Below are positions 26,265-38,064 of a stretch of DNA of 64,000 nucleotides, piece after piece. The stretch's first letter is position 1; every line of letters starts with the position of its first letter. This DNA comes from Phaseolus vulgaris (taxonomy: Eukaryota; Streptophyta; Magnoliopsida; Fabales; Fabaceae), in assembly GCF_000499845.2 (NCBI RefSeq), contig NC_023759.2, forward strand, positions 47,152,672 through 47,216,671, written 5' to 3'. The notes beneath the pieces were generated by a model that worked only from the letters and a program-made list of their open reading frames with translations, was not told the DNA's origin and searched no databases. A program made the position numbers and the translations under genes.

Positions 26265-29200
26265 TCATAGAGCAGATAACATGTCATTTCTCCCACCAGT
26301 CATCCTCTCTGCCCGCTCCCCACGTTCACCTGAAAATTTTATACTCAAAACTTGATCAGAAATGCTGACCAAGATTTTTTTTTTGACAACTCCTGGAAGA
26401 AAATGGTTACCTGTCCGAATTCTTATAACATCTGAGACGGGGATCACTGCACAATCAAAGTTCTATTAGATATGTGATTTCATATTGAGGCCATTACATT
26501 TACTTGTTGAATTTAGAAATTAGAGTTCAATTCATATTGCCTCAAAATCTTCTATTCAGAACTTGGCAAGATGCTTATATACTTATAAATCTAATCATTC
26601 ACGAATCTAGGGAATCTAATATTTAATATATTAATACAAAGGGCACGAGAGGAACAAGTGAAAGCCAAAAGTCAAAAGGTCGCTTTTCTATACTATTGAT
26701 ATCCAGAACACATCCGGTTGTGTTCTTAAACTGTGAGAACTGACAAGGGCATATACATAATATACAAAAAAAGGAAAAGAAAAGATTTTTAGCTTGAAAA
26801 CAGAATCATAATTTGTTGTCTCAGACAGCATAATTCATTTTCGTTGATAAAACTATTATTCTTGCCCCCCAGTTGCGAGAAGAAAAAACAAATCATTGAA
26901 AATGGAAATGCTATTCTACATTTCAACACTGGATAACCTGTTTGCCCAGAGGACACAAGAGTGATATTTGTACGAGAAATGAGCCTAACTGACTAAAATA
27001 GACACATTAATATCCCTAGATGGGCAATGATCCAAATAGATAAAAAAAATGCTAATGGACCACAATGTATAATTCACCATTAGATAGATTTCGAGGTCTT
27101 ACAGAAAATTTTGCCATCACCAATCTCCCCAGTCCTTGCCTCCTCGATAATTTTGTCAATCACTGCCTCAACCTACAGACATGTATCCGGGAATTGAACA
27201 TTTTTGTTGGTCCTTAAGTATGGTTAAGTTTCATTCTGGAAATGTCTCCTAACTTATTTATGTGAAAAAGAAAATCAAAAGAACATTGAAAGTGCTTGTT
27301 GTAACTTCTCGAGCCAATTTTTTTCAGGTTACAAAAACAATATTCTGTTTTTCTTTAATCTCTTTAAAATCCATAAACACGATAATGATCACTCCAGTTA
27401 CTGAAGCTAGAAATTAAGAGAGACAGAACAACGCGGACCAGTGGTAATGGAATTATCATATATCCATTGAAAAAAAAAAAATTTCGCGCTTATCTCTTCC
27501 CAATGGTTCTGGTCGTGAAACCGGATAAGATTCAAATCTATAGACAAACAGATTTAGAACCGATGAAATATTTAGCGCATCAAATCCAATGGTTATGGAC
27601 ATAATCACATTCACTAACGATAATAGTAAGTAAGCATTTTAATATGAATATTTTGCAGAGAAAATTGTCATTTAGAGGGCGTTCCAGCAGTAACTACGAA
27701 ATGACTCTTTTTCCACCTTGCATTATTGCACTAATAAGAAAAGGAAGTCAACTATAGTCTTGAAAGCAGTAAAGTTAGTACAAAGTGTCTGCATACCTGG
27801 TTCTTCTCCACCACTACTTCCATTTTAACTTTGGCAACAAAATTGCCTTCAGAAAATTCAGAGCCTGTGAAGAATACCATATCAGTTAAAGACACTGGTG
27901 TAATGTGATCCATATGCATAACAGCATGTATATAACACCAAGTGAAAGGAAAAGAATGTATTTCTTGAACTACAGATGATTAAAATAAGTTATGGACTGT
28001 GTTTACAAACTTAAAAAAAGATTACTGATTTTTAGTTTCAACATGAAAAAATGGAATAAAGACATGTAGGACAAAAGAAAATAAATCCTCTACAGCAAAT
28101 TTATTTGTGAAGTAAGAATAAAGGTGTATTTAGTATTTACTCAATGCAGGATCACAATGCCTTTTAAGTTAAATTTAAGGTGAACTGGATATACACAGTA
28201 TTTACTTTACACAGAAGCCTAATATAGAAGAGTCTTCTTTATGGGGAGGGAAATATTCAGCTTTTAAGTACCTGTAGACAAGCTACATCTTACTTACCTC
28301 CCTGCCTCTCTTTCGCACCACCCTGAGCACCAAAGCCCCTGACATCAGATACAGTGACACCGCGAATTCCCATTTTCAGCAAACCCTTCCAATCAAGAAA
28401 ACTAAAATTTAGCACCAGCATATACACAAATAAACTTGGTAAATATAACTTAAACCCTAAACCCTAAACTTAAAACAAAAACTACGTGCTATATTTATAT
28501 TTGCCAACCAAACCAATAACTATTTGAGAGAGCATTTTTGGAAAGCAGTTGCACCATTTCTAAAACTACATTCAGAATAAAAGATACAAAGACTAATCTT
28601 CCCAAAATGTACAATCAGCACCCAAAAGTACTTTCAGAACAGTTATCCAAACAACCACTCTGTTAACTAAAAAAAGGCACCACTCTCATTCCGAGGAGGA
28701 CGCCCCATTTCATAGATAATCAGTATTAATCAAGTATTATTCACCTTTTAACTTGCACCAATTGCCAACTTCTTTGCCAACTTCTTGGCTCCAATTGAAC
28801 AAAACACGGGTACCAAACAAAGTGCAGGGATGTCGTGCAAGTGCAACAATATATTTAATGTTTATAACCAAAGTGTGTATAAATTAAACCCTAAAAAAAT
28901 AAATATCATACCGAAGAAACCTGAGGGACTCGCCAGGCCCTGGAAACAAGAAATTCAACAAAATAAATCAGCGAATAAATAAACAGGTAGCTAGAAAAAT
29001 CCACTTTAACTAATTAATCACACAGTAAACCTCTCCCTCTCCAAGCCACACAAAAGAGAACGGTTTTTGTAACCTGAGAATGGCTTCAACTTTATAGAAC
29101 TTGGATTCTGGAACATAGTCTGGGAAAGAGAACAGTTCAAGCAACAAATTAAGTAACAGTAGTAATGGAAAGAGTCATAAAGAAGACGTGCATTTGTACC

Positions 29201-29386
29201 TGGAATATTCTGGGCACTGATTATGGGAAGAATCGCAGTATTTCCTCTACGTCTTAGAACCACATTGCGCTGAGAACAATCACCAATACGCTTGCGGCTT
29301 AAGCTAGAAGATGCAAAAGGCATTTCGCCTTCTCTTAGATGAAAACTAACAACACCAAAAACGTGTGTTCCCGCGATCGCAGCCAT
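26265..29386 (-). CDS. GLB1: Nitrogen regulatory protein PII, chloroplast (GLB1)
   Basis: Trimeric plastid sensor of ATP/ADP, 2-oxoglutarate and glutamine that relieves arginine inhibition of N-acetylglutamate kinase and restrains acetyl-CoA carboxylase. Exons, in transcription order: 29386-29200, 29119-29074, 28939-28912, 28385-28298, 27864-27797, 27172-27103, 26446-26411 and 26329-26265. All have GT-AG introns and join in frame to 195 aa, close to Arabidopsis GLB1. The first 60 or so residues, rich in Ser/Arg/Ala, look like a transit peptide. The PII core starts at YVPESKFYKVEAIL. The first signature is GIRGVTVSDVRGFGAQGG (about residues 93-110), and the T-loop is KERQGGSEF. Gln115 stands where bacterial PII has the uridylylated Tyr51, as expected for plants. 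The second signature is TGEIGDGKIF. The C-terminal tail GERGERAERMTGGRNDMLSAL provides the Q-loop region used for glutamine sensing. An upstream in-frame ATG at 29431 would add 15 residues; 29386 gives the more typical MAA start. Confidence 0.96.
28450..28470 (-). promoter_or_regulatory. Telo-box-like AAACCCTAAACCCTAAA in GLB1 intron 3
   Basis: TTAAACCCTAAACCCTAAACTT lies in the intron between exons 3 and 4. Two and a half telomere-type heptamers form a telo box, a motif common near plant promoters and first introns. It may be regulatory or merely a telomere-like remnant. Confidence 0.5.
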
Positions 29387-29617
29387 TACTTCTCCTCTGA
29401 AGCACTCGGAGCAACCACTGGTCTTTCTCAAGTTTCAACGCAAACAAGAAATTACAAGAAATGAGAGGTAATAACAAGAAATAAGAGTCGTTTTAAAGAG
29501 GAAGCCCAACCCAATGTAAAATGGGCCGGCCCATTTGGATTTATGTGTAACGAAACGACACTGACGGTTACGGATTTGTAAAACGAAGAAAAACTGATTG
29601 TGTTAGTTGAAGTTAAG
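29387..29617. promoter_or_regulatory. 231-bp divergent promoter between GLB1 and DUF952 gene
   Basis: The start codons of GLB1 (- strand, 29386) and the DUF952 gene (+ strand, 29618) are separated by 231 bp. This must hold both 5' UTRs and both core promoters. No TATA box is obvious in either direction, which fits TATA-less, housekeeping-like promoters. Co-regulation is possible but unproven. Confidence 0.7.
29518..29535. promoter_or_regulatory. Perfect 18-bp palindrome of two site II elements
   Basis: AAATGGGCCGGCCCATTT is self-complementary. It consists of two back-to-back TGGGCC (site II) elements, known binding motifs of TCP transcription factors in plant housekeeping, ribosomal and organelle-protein genes. 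It sits 132 bp from the GLB1 start and 83 bp from the DUF952 start. A further AAGCCCAACCCAAT lies just to its left. Confidence 0.75.
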
Positions 29618-30420
29618 ATGAGTAATTTCGTGTACAGAATCAGTATCGCGCAGGAGTGGGAGGAGTTGCAGAAAAATGGATCCACTTTCGGTGGGGAGCT
29701 TGACAAGTCTTCCCGTTTCATCCATTTCAGCAAGCTCGACCAGGTTAATTTTCGAGCTTTTGTAATTTTTCCGGTTCAACTTTTTTTTTTTTTTTTTTTA
29801 GTAATAGGAATCAGATGCAAGCTTACGTTGCAGTTCCAATTGATTCAGTGTTTTACGAAGTTACGATTAGATATTATTGCAGGTTCGGCCAACACTCCAG
29901 AAATTTTTCTTCAACAGCAAGTTGGAACTTTACCTGCTTCAAATTGATGCTAAAAAGGTTACATGTACTTCTTCGCTATACTTTTCAATGGCCTAGGAAT
30001 TTATTCTCATTCTTGGAAATTATGGCTTTTTGTAAGATGAACATAACATTTTTGTTCTGCAAATTACTTTCATTAATTCAATGAAACAGAGTGAAATAAA
30101 TATACAACTGGATTATGGCTTTTTCGAAGTTATATATATATTTAACAGTAATAAAAAGTGCCAAGCAAGCCCTTGGATTAAGAGGCTCACCTGCAGGCAC
30201 AAATTATGCTTGCGTGTAATGCTCTAATGTAATACTTTCCCTCTGTGATATCCCTCAGCTTGGTGATGGTTTGATTTATGAAATTGTGGATGGTTCAAAT
30301 AGCTTCCCTCATTTCTATGGACCATCTCGAAGCTTTATTCCTCTCCCTCTAGATGCAGTAACAAAGGCTGAGAAGCTGACTCTCTCAGATGGTGGATTCA
30401 GTTGTAGTTTGCTTGATTAA
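29618..30420 (+). CDS. DUF952-family protein
   Basis: Function unknown; members are small proteins with a glutathione-S-transferase-like or ADP-ribosyltransferase-like name in some annotations, but no reaction is established that I can cite. Exons 29618-29743, 29883-29957 and 30259-30420 join in phase 0 at GT-AG introns to give 120 aa, the usual size. Family features in order: VYRISIAQEWEELQKNG (residues 5-21), SSRFIHFSKLDQV (the conserved G/R-FIH-S...Q segment, 31-43), KFFFNSKLELYLLQID (49-64), LGDGLIYEIV (68-77), and FPHFYGPS (83-90, the conserved PH.YG). The first ATG after an in-frame TTG is at 29618 and gives the natural start MSNFVYRIS. No transit peptide or membrane segment is seen. 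It shares a short divergent promoter with GLB1. The family call is strong; the role is unknown. Confidence 0.9.
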
Positions 30421-31545
30421 GTACTCTGCTGATCATATGTCATCTTCTTGTTGTCTCATTCTTCTGTGTTGTGTGAGGGTGTAGCGGGAATGCTTGCTGC
30501 CTGTCTATCTCACTATCTCTGTAATTGATAAATCGAACTTTAATCCTTTCTTAATGGAGAAAATGGATGCTGTGATATTACTGCTAGAATCCTATGTGGT
30601 TTTATGGTCATTATTTTATTTTTACATATCTCAATGAACATTCTACTCTATTCTCATGAGATGGTAATTGATGTCTTGTGTTGGCTAAATAATAACAAGA
30701 ATAACACAAAATGAGAATGAAAGAGAACAGCTGTAGAATTAAGGAAATAAATAACAGAAAATTCCTTAAATAGTTAAACCATAACATCATATAATAGAGT
30801 TCGTAAATATATATGTAAGATTCTCCTCCAAAACTACCTTCATATTCTTGATCTCTTCAAATTCAATATTGTCTTTAATGAAATGTAAACATCAATGTAT
30901 TTGGTTTTTTCACTATATATTTGTTGATCAACTAGATGTATGATAATTTGACTATCACAATGAATATCAAGATAGTCCAACACAATAGCTAATTCTTTTA
31001 TCATCTCTTTTAACCACATAGTCTCATCCCTCCTATAAGTGTAATATACTCTTCCTAAATAGTAGAGAAAATCACCACTAATTGGAAGCTAGCTTTCGAA
31101 CAATCTGCATTACCAAATTGTAGAGAAACATAGAAATTGACTTTCTAGTGTCAATATTCCTTGCGTAGTTTGCATCTACAAACATTTTTATAGTTTCTCT
31201 ACTATTGATGGACCATTTATACACCAATCTAGACGAGCACCGAATTCAAAGTCTCCCAACAAGCATGTCTAAGATCTATCATGAACTTGTTAACCACACT
31301 AATAGCAAGCACCAAATTGGGTCTACTACACATTATTCGTACATGATACTCCTTACTCCATTAGCATATACAATAGTCTTTATCTCCCTCTAACCTTCCT
31401 CAAAACTAAGGGCTTAGGTAATATATATGTTTGTGGTGATGACCCGAAGGTGTATCCACAAGTTTTGGTTTATGTATCTTAAATCTCTTAACAACCTTCT
31501 TCAAATATCCTTGATGAGATAGGAATAACATTTCAACCGTTTGAT

Positions 31546-31547
<2 letters not shown>

Positions 31548-31611
<64 letters not shown>
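31548..31611. repeat. (TA)32 microsatellite inside the copia remnant
   Basis: An uninterrupted dinucleotide run of about 64 bp, the longest in the window. It interrupts the former reverse-transcriptase coding region. Confidence 0.97.
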
Positions 31612-31614
<3 letters not shown>

Positions 31615-32654
31615 CAAGTAACTTTTGGGACTAAATTTTCATCTCAAATTATGTGCTTAATTTTCCTTTGAGCTTTTTTATCTTATTTTTATATTGGTTG
31701 GCTATAACATATCATTTATATACAAGAGCAAGAATAACGCACTCATTTCTTTTCTTTTTAGGATGTAAATGTAACTATTATAATTGTTCCTTTGGAACCT
31801 CATTTGCCTAAGGAGAACATCAAATCTCCTACTATTGTTGGGACTTTGTTTCAAGCCATATATTGATTTTTACAAGAGACACCTTTGTGTGATCTTCAAC
31901 AAACCCCTCAAGCTATTAGATATAGATGGTCTCCTCCAAGTTTTCATGTAGAATAGTTGTTTTAGGGTCTAGTTGTTCCAATACTAGATTGTAGTCGTTA
32001 ACAGTTGACATCAAAATCCTCATCAATAGTTTTTTTTACCACAGGTGAGAAGATTTCATTATAGTTTATCCCCTCAAACTTGTGTAAAATCTTTCGTCAT
32101 CAGTCTCAAGTTGATATCTTTCTCCATGCCTAATATGCCTTCTTTTTAAATAACCACTCGCATCCAACCACTTTATGTGTGGTTCTTCTTCAAAGATTCA
32201 GTTTCCTCTTCCATGGCACACTGCCACTACTGACCTCTTACACTTCCTATTGCCTCTCTTAAGCTTCTAGGCTCTAAACCTTCTATCACTTCATTTGTAG
32301 TAAAAGTGTAGCAGATAAGATCAATGTATCCAAATCATTGTGTTGGTTTGATTGTCCTCCACTTTATCATGCATAAGTTGATAGTTGGAGTTCAAATTTA
32401 CCCATCCTGACCTTCTAGAGTGAGAAGTAGAAGGTTGATTCTCGTCATTTTATGCTTCACTGTCTAACCCTTGTAGTTCCAACAACAAAAAAACTCTGCC
32501 TCAACGTGAGCTTTCTTCTTGCTTTTATTTGGATGTATGCATATCATAGCCCTTCGAGTCTCGTTGAATGTGATGTCCCTACTTACGAAACATCTAGTTT
32601 TCCCAAGTTTCAATCTTTAGAGCCTATACCCCTTTACCCGTTGAGTCTATCAAT

Positions 32655-32844
32655 TTTTTATTTTTATTTTTTATCAGCAAAGAATGAAATTAAATTAAGA
32701 GAGATACAAAAGGGATATCCCAACCCTTTTACATAAACCAAACCACATTAAGAATCTCCAAGAATAAAGAGATGAACAAACACTCCAGAAGCAATAGAAA
32801 GATAATGTTTGCTGCATAAGCTAGACATCCTATTCTAGCTAGCA
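32655..32844 (-). mobile_element. 5'-truncated LINE/SINE-like insertion nested in copia
   Basis: A 190-bp insert is flanked by a perfect 17-bp target-site duplication, CCGTTGAGTCTATCAAT, at 32638-32654 and 32845-32861. On the - strand it ends TTTGCTGATAAAAAATAAAAATAAAAAA, an A-rich 3' tail next to the duplication. Long variable target duplication, A-rich tail and short length are the hallmarks of L1-mediated insertion with 5' truncation. TTGCTGAT followed by poly-A is typical of plant LINE 3' ends. The source element is not identified. Confidence 0.85.
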
Positions 32845-33450
32845 CCGTTGAGTCTATCAATGAAGATACATCTCTCTGCTCGTGCTTTCAGTTTATCCTT
32901 CTTGACATGTGCAAATGTCAAACCACCAAACACTTTTAAATTATCATAATTTGTTGTTTTCACTTCATACCTCCACGAGAGTCTTAAACTTCATAATATA
33001 CTATGGAGTCTTGTTTATCAGATAGATCGCACTGTTTGCGACTTTTCCCTAGAAGGATTTAGGAAAACCAACTCCCAATAACATACACCTTACCCGCTCT
33101 AAAATGGTTATGTTCATCACTTCAGCAAGACAATTTTGTTGAGGTGTATCTACAATATCTTATGTCTCCTTATACTTCTTCCTTGCAAAACTCATTAAAT
33201 TATTTTGATAGAAATTCCAATTCATTGTCAATTCTAAACATTTTAAGTTTGTTTTTTTTTTATTATGGATCATGGATTCATGGTGTGTCACTCCTTAAAT
33301 ATGTGAAAAGTCTTGCTCTTACTTTTCAATATACAAATTTCACACCCCTAAGAGTAATCGTTTATGATAGAGGGAAAATAAGACCTTCCATCATAAGTGT
33401 GAATTTGTGTTGGACCCCTCAAATCTGAATTCGTGAAGAAGTCTATTGTG

Positions 33451-33620
33451 TTCTTTATTATACAATAAACAATAATGATTCAGAGTTAATACATCACACT
33501 ATGACTACATAATAATTTCTTCTTTTTCCATCAGTATCACTTGTATCTGCCGGCCTGATTGATGTTAGGTGATATGGATCGATTAGTTGTAAATTGCATT
33601 CCAAATTATGCAATAACGTG
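33451..33620. other. Intergenic flank of the copia remnant
   Basis: No feature recognised; may be decayed gag/protease sequence of the same element. Confidence 0.3.
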
Positions 33621-33622
33621 TT

Positions 33623-33847
33623 GAGACTTTTTCATTTTGCTTAGAGGGGTGTCTCCATTATTTCATCCATGAAAGAGTGTTGATGTAAATAGAGACACTT
33701 AGGAACGAATATGTGGTATTGTGGTACCATCATATTTATCTATGGTGAGACTTTTTCATTTTGCTAAGAAGGGTGTCTCCATTATTTTATCCACGAAAGA
33801 GTTTTGTTGTGAATAGAAACACTTACGAACGAATATGTGGTATTGTG
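33623..33847 (+). repeat. Direct repeat of about 101 bp (124-bp period)
   Basis: GAGACTTTTTCATTTTGCTTAGA...GAATATGTGGTATTGTG at 33623-33724 recurs at 33747-33847 with scattered substitutions and a spacer of about 23 bp. Origin unknown. Confidence 0.85.
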
Positions 33848-33859
33848 CGCCAACTACCG

Positions 33860-36160
33860 GGTTTAGGGTTTCAAAATAAACTACTTGTTTACTAAAAATA
33901 TTAGATACAGTACTAATCACAATACACTTTTTTTTCTCTATCTTTTCTTCAATACAAATCTATAATTTATTAATATTGGTTAAATATAAAAAATAAAATG
34001 CATATATTATTCAAATAAATATATAATAGTAAAATTATTATAATATTAAATTTTGATTTATCAAAATCATTTAGCATAATAAAATAGGGACACGATAGTT
34101 AAATGACCTGGACAAAAAAATATTAGATAATCTATTTTTATATTTTTTTTACATTATCATTTTTCCCAAAACTTTCTCATTGCATAATTTATTTTATCTC
34201 GCTCTTCTTTTTTTTCTTTTTTCGCTCTTCTTTGTAAAAAAGATGTAACAAAATTGATGTATAATATTTTTTTCATTAATTTTATTTTGGTGAGATTTTT
34301 CATTAGTTTGGGTTGTCATTGTTCTGGTATACCAGTTTTTATTATTACCGACAGGTTTTGAAGATTCATTAATGGCTTGTTGTGGCTATAGAATGGAATT
34401 GAGAATCCTTCAGATACTACAACGACGCGACCAGCAATGTAGGAACTTCCAACATAGCACAATCATTAATCAGCTTTTTCTATGTTTATTCGGTGAGGAG
34501 GTTAGGGTACTCATTCAATTGTAGCCACAATAAAAAAATTCCAAATTCTGTGAGGCATACATTTTACACCTCTCCTGGTTACGGTGATGAGCGTGATTGC
34601 ACTCTAGTTAGTCTAGTTCATTGATTTCAATGGAATCTTAAATATTAAAATGTAATTAAGACTTTTTTTTAAATCTCATGAGATTAGAGATTAAAATATC
34701 TTTTATAAGATCGAGTTAAACACTTCTTTATATGGTATCGGAGTTATTTAGAGTCTATAATGTAAAAGTTTGTTGACCTTATCAGGTCATTCATTATCAG
34801 ACTGTCATTTAGAGTCTATATAACAAGAATTTGTTGACCTTATTAGAACACCAACTACCAAATATTATTATCGGATCAACCATTATATAGTGTCACGCAT
34901 AAGTTGACGATTTTTAGCGTAAGAGTGTGCAGTGAAGTTCTTGGACTAAAAATAAAAATATTTTATAATATATAAGTAGGTGTAAATAAGACACTAGACT
35001 ATATCTATACCTACCCAGTTAGTTTTGTATGTTGAATGATTCAATCATTAATGTGTCCTAATATATTTAGGAATATAGCATTAGAAATTGCTAAGGTGAG
35101 AATATGCCTCCAAATATATTTAGGATTATATAAATTTGGTAATCTGAATCTATTGGTGTTTATTGGTGTACGAACATTTTCACCTGCCTACTACGAAATG
35201 GATAACATGGTATGAATAAAATCAATATCTTTGTTTGTGAGGTTGAGGTTGGGGTACAACAAAAGAGATATGGAAATCAATATTGGGAAGAAGCTGAATT
35301 TGGTCAATGGTGGGAATTCTTCTTTTGTCTTGATGTTCCAAGTGGAGTTGAATCCACAACAACGCCCAAGACCAATTTCGGATGGTTCATTCAAATCCAA
35401 GCAGTGTACTGTTATTATAGCTTTCCCTTATAGGCATCCCTTTGACGAAGGTTGGAATATTGGTTGGCTAATTGTAAATGTAATTTCGCTTTCGACTATT
35501 TCACGTGGTCCCTTCCCTTTGCTTTTTTACTTTTACGTGCAATTTAAGCCACACAGTGTTGCTAAAGTGTTCAAGTCGTAATGATTAATTACGCATTAAA
35601 CTGGTTTTACCATAAATTTTGAGGAGGAAATGGATCCACGCAAATAGAGATTTTGGTTTGAAACCTTAGCCAATCTAATCACTCATCACCAAACACGTAG
35701 AAAGGAAATACACATCTACACATATTCGAATATCCTTTTGTTAATATAAGTCCACACTATTCACTTGCAGGGTAAAGAATTTACTAAAAGAAAATCTGAA
35801 TTTAGGATTGGCCAAAAACCGACGAAAATAAAAAATAGACAATGCTAACTTTTGATTATAGTGTATGTTTTATATCGGTAAAAAAAAACTATGATTTTTT
35901 TTCATTACTAGTGTTTAATTATACTCATGTCAAGAGAGACACTACTAGTATTGTTTATACCTATGTCAAGATAGACACTATATATTATATTAATTATTTA
36001 TGAAAAATCTAAGGTCGACTTGGTCGACTCAAAGGTTATAAAATTTAATTATAATTTGATTAATGTTAAATAAAATATTTTTAATATTAATTTAATTTGC
36101 GTCAACTTGACCGTACAACACTTTAATTTTCAATAAAATGAAATACGAAAAAATAAAATT
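33860..36160. other. Intergenic region with possible LTR/PBS debris
   Basis: No gene recognised. A TATGGTATCGGAG string at about 34733 resembles a retrotransposon primer-binding site following an LTR. A segment (TTTAGAGTCTATA...TTTGTTGACCTTAT) is repeated at about 34750 and 34807. The overlapping frames 35212-35433 (+), 35231-35581 (+) and 35191-35400 (-) lack any recognisable domain. Confidence 0.35.
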
Positions 36161-36164
36161 GTAA

Positions 36165-36460
36165 TGGATAAAGGAAATGAGTGTGGATGAAAAAAAATAA
36201 ATATGAATGAAAGAGATAGGGAGAAAAGTGTGAATAAAATATAAGAGTGTGAATGAAGGAGATGTGTGTCCATAAAAGAGATAAGTGTGGATGAAGAAGA
36301 TGAAAGTGTGGATGAAGAAGATGAAAGTGAGTGAAGGATATAGATGTTGATAAGGAGATGAGTATGAATGAAAAAAATGAAAAGAGTATGAATAAAGGAG
36401 AAGATTGTAAACGGAAAAAAAAAAAAAAAAGATAAGTGTAAAAAAATTATATAAAAATTG
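36165..36460 (+). repeat. Purine-rich degenerate minisatellite (GAGTGTGGATGAAGAAGATG-type)
   Basis: About 300 bp made of variable 18-24 bp units around GAAGGAGATGAGTGTGGATGAA, ending in an A tract at about 36414-36430. Almost no C on this strand. No coding frame. Confidence 0.8.
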
Positions 36461-36599
36461 AAAGAAAAAATTTATATAAAAAATGAGAGAAAAAATTATA
36501 AATGAGAAGATTTAAAATCTAGATTTTTATATTAAAAATAATTTAAAATTTCGATTCATTATTATAAAGACTCATATTTATAACATATAAATATTTTTA

Positions 36600-37606
36600 T
36601 TAATTAATCTTTTAGAGATCAAAATGTGATAGTCTCCGCTTAACCAACGGTAACACACATTTTTTACAAAAATTAAAACAATGATGCAATATTACCATTA
36701 GTTTACAAAAATTAAAAACAATGACAATATTATACCATTAGTTATGATGACGCTTAAAAACGTGTCAAATTAAATAATATAATAATACCGTAGTATTTTC
36801 CAAACTAATGTTAATTTATTGAATAAAACATATTTTAATATTATTATAGTGGACTAAGCTAATTCTATTTATTTTTAAATATTATTTATATGTTGGTGTC
36901 CGCTTAACTAACGTATGATTTTTCATTAACATTACAAAATTTAATAATTTTATGCAGTTAAAAAAATATAAAATATTTTGTGTCCCCCTAAATAATGTCG
37001 CATATTTGTTGACACTAAATTTAGAAACTATATTTGCATTTTCTTATAGTGATTTGAGAGAAATATTTGAAAGCAATTTTTGGTGGATTTCTCCTTTTAG
37101 GAAGCATGTTATAGAAAGAATATTTTTTACCAGTATTTTTAGCTAAAAAGGAAAGGGAGATTGAAAAGTGATATTGCATTTTTCCAAAAGTTTCGATGGT
37201 TAAATTATATTTTGAATATTGAAGGTAACTAAAAAAATGGATAAAACGAATATCAAATTAGGCTATATATAAAATGTCTACTTGAGAAAGATAATGATAG
37301 AAATACAAGAAAATAAAAAGAAAAAAAAACTTGTTTTTTTACTTATAAATTTTATTAACTAATTGGTTTTTAATAAATTAAATATATTAAAACTGGTTTG
37401 TAAAGTGATATTTTAAATAACAAAATAAGTTTAAACCTAATTTATTCTCGTAAAACAAACTTTTAAGAAGAAATTTATTCTCAAATTGTAATTTGATCTA
37501 ATCAATCTAAAATTTCTAACATATTTCTTTATATATTTTATTTTAAATTTAAAAAGCTTCTGCAATATTTTAGTTATATTTCAACTCCACATAAAAAGTT
37601 TCTTGT
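36600..37606. other. Intergenic region
   Basis: No gene. The motif GT(C/G)TCCGCTTAAC(C/T)AACG occurs at about 36630 and 36896, about 266 bp apart in direct orientation. Two ACAAAAATTAAAA(C)ACAATGA copies lie at 36666 and 36704. Probably a decayed repeat element. Confidence 0.35.
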
Positions 37607-37617
37607 TTACTATCTAT

Positions 37618-38053
37618 GTAGCACAGATATGGATACTGACACGACACGAATACGGATACGGAGATACGTATAATCTCTAAAATGTAGGACACGGGGACAC
37701 GGATATATATATTATATAATTTTAAATTATATAAATTGAAAATAAAAATTTATATGCAAAACTATGTTTCAGATTCTTTTTGGAGCAGGAAAATATTTCC
37801 ATGACTGGTTCAAAAGAATTTGTTCCTTATTTTTATAATCATAATAAAAATTTATACAATAAATTTGAGTTTTTAGCAAATTATTGTATTTATACCTTTT
37901 AAAATTGGGTTAGAACCGTATTAGAATTTTCAAAATTCCAACAAATATTTCTTGAATTGAACACTTCACCTATAAGTGTCGTACGAGTGTCGATACTGAT
38001 ACGTGTGTCCGACACGGATACGTCATTTAAAATAAGTGTATGAGCCTTATAGG
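37618..38053. mobile_element. Non-autonomous insertion flanked by 11-bp direct repeats
   Basis: A 436-bp segment is flanked by TTACTATCTAT at 37607-37617 and 38054-38064, an 11-bp duplication. Both ends are rich in ACACG/ATACGGATAC strings: left GACACGACACGAATACGGATACG, right GTGTCCGACACGGATACG. They are partly complementary to each other; the interior is AT-rich. A 9-11 bp target duplication suggests a Mutator-like element. The terminal inverted repeat is poor, so class is uncertain. Confidence 0.6.
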
Positions 38054-38064
38054 TTACTATCTAT

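Larger units (their letters stand above)
30680..33450 (-). pseudogene. Degraded Ty1/copia retrotransposon pol
   Basis: Read on the - strand, pol segments occur in the copia order, all interrupted by stops and shifts. Near 33100-33060 is ILERVRCMLLGVGFP (integrase core end). Near 32070-32000 is EGINYNEIFSPVVKK (start of the reverse transcriptase). Near 31530-31460 is LFLSHQGYLKKVVKRFKIHK (end of the RT). Near 31110-31080 is FGNADCSK. Near 31020-30900 is KELAIVLDY...CDSQIIIHLV...KTKYIDV (RNase H with the D-S catalytic segment). A possible 3' LTR lies at about 30830-30679 and would end in CA at the TGTTGG on the + strand. No intact 5' LTR was found. The element is dead, split by a (TA)n tract and a later LINE-like insertion. 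Confidence 0.85.

Noticed and set aside
27480..27545. tRNA-like TTCAAATC box within a GLB1 intron
   Set aside because: No cloverleaf arms or A-box can be drawn around it.
29387..29431. GLB1 start at the upstream in-frame ATG (29431)
   Set aside because: It would add MRKTSGCSECFRGEV, unlike known PII starts; the ATG at 29386 gives a typical transit peptide. It cannot be fully excluded.
34640..34990. LTR end with primer-binding site (TATGGTATCGGAG at about 34733)
   Set aside because: One short match; no second LTR, polypurine tract or coding sequence in the right orientation.
35191..35581. Overlapping frames (+ and -) as a possible gene
   Set aside because: Three mutually exclusive frames, none with a recognisable domain, in AT-rich DNA.
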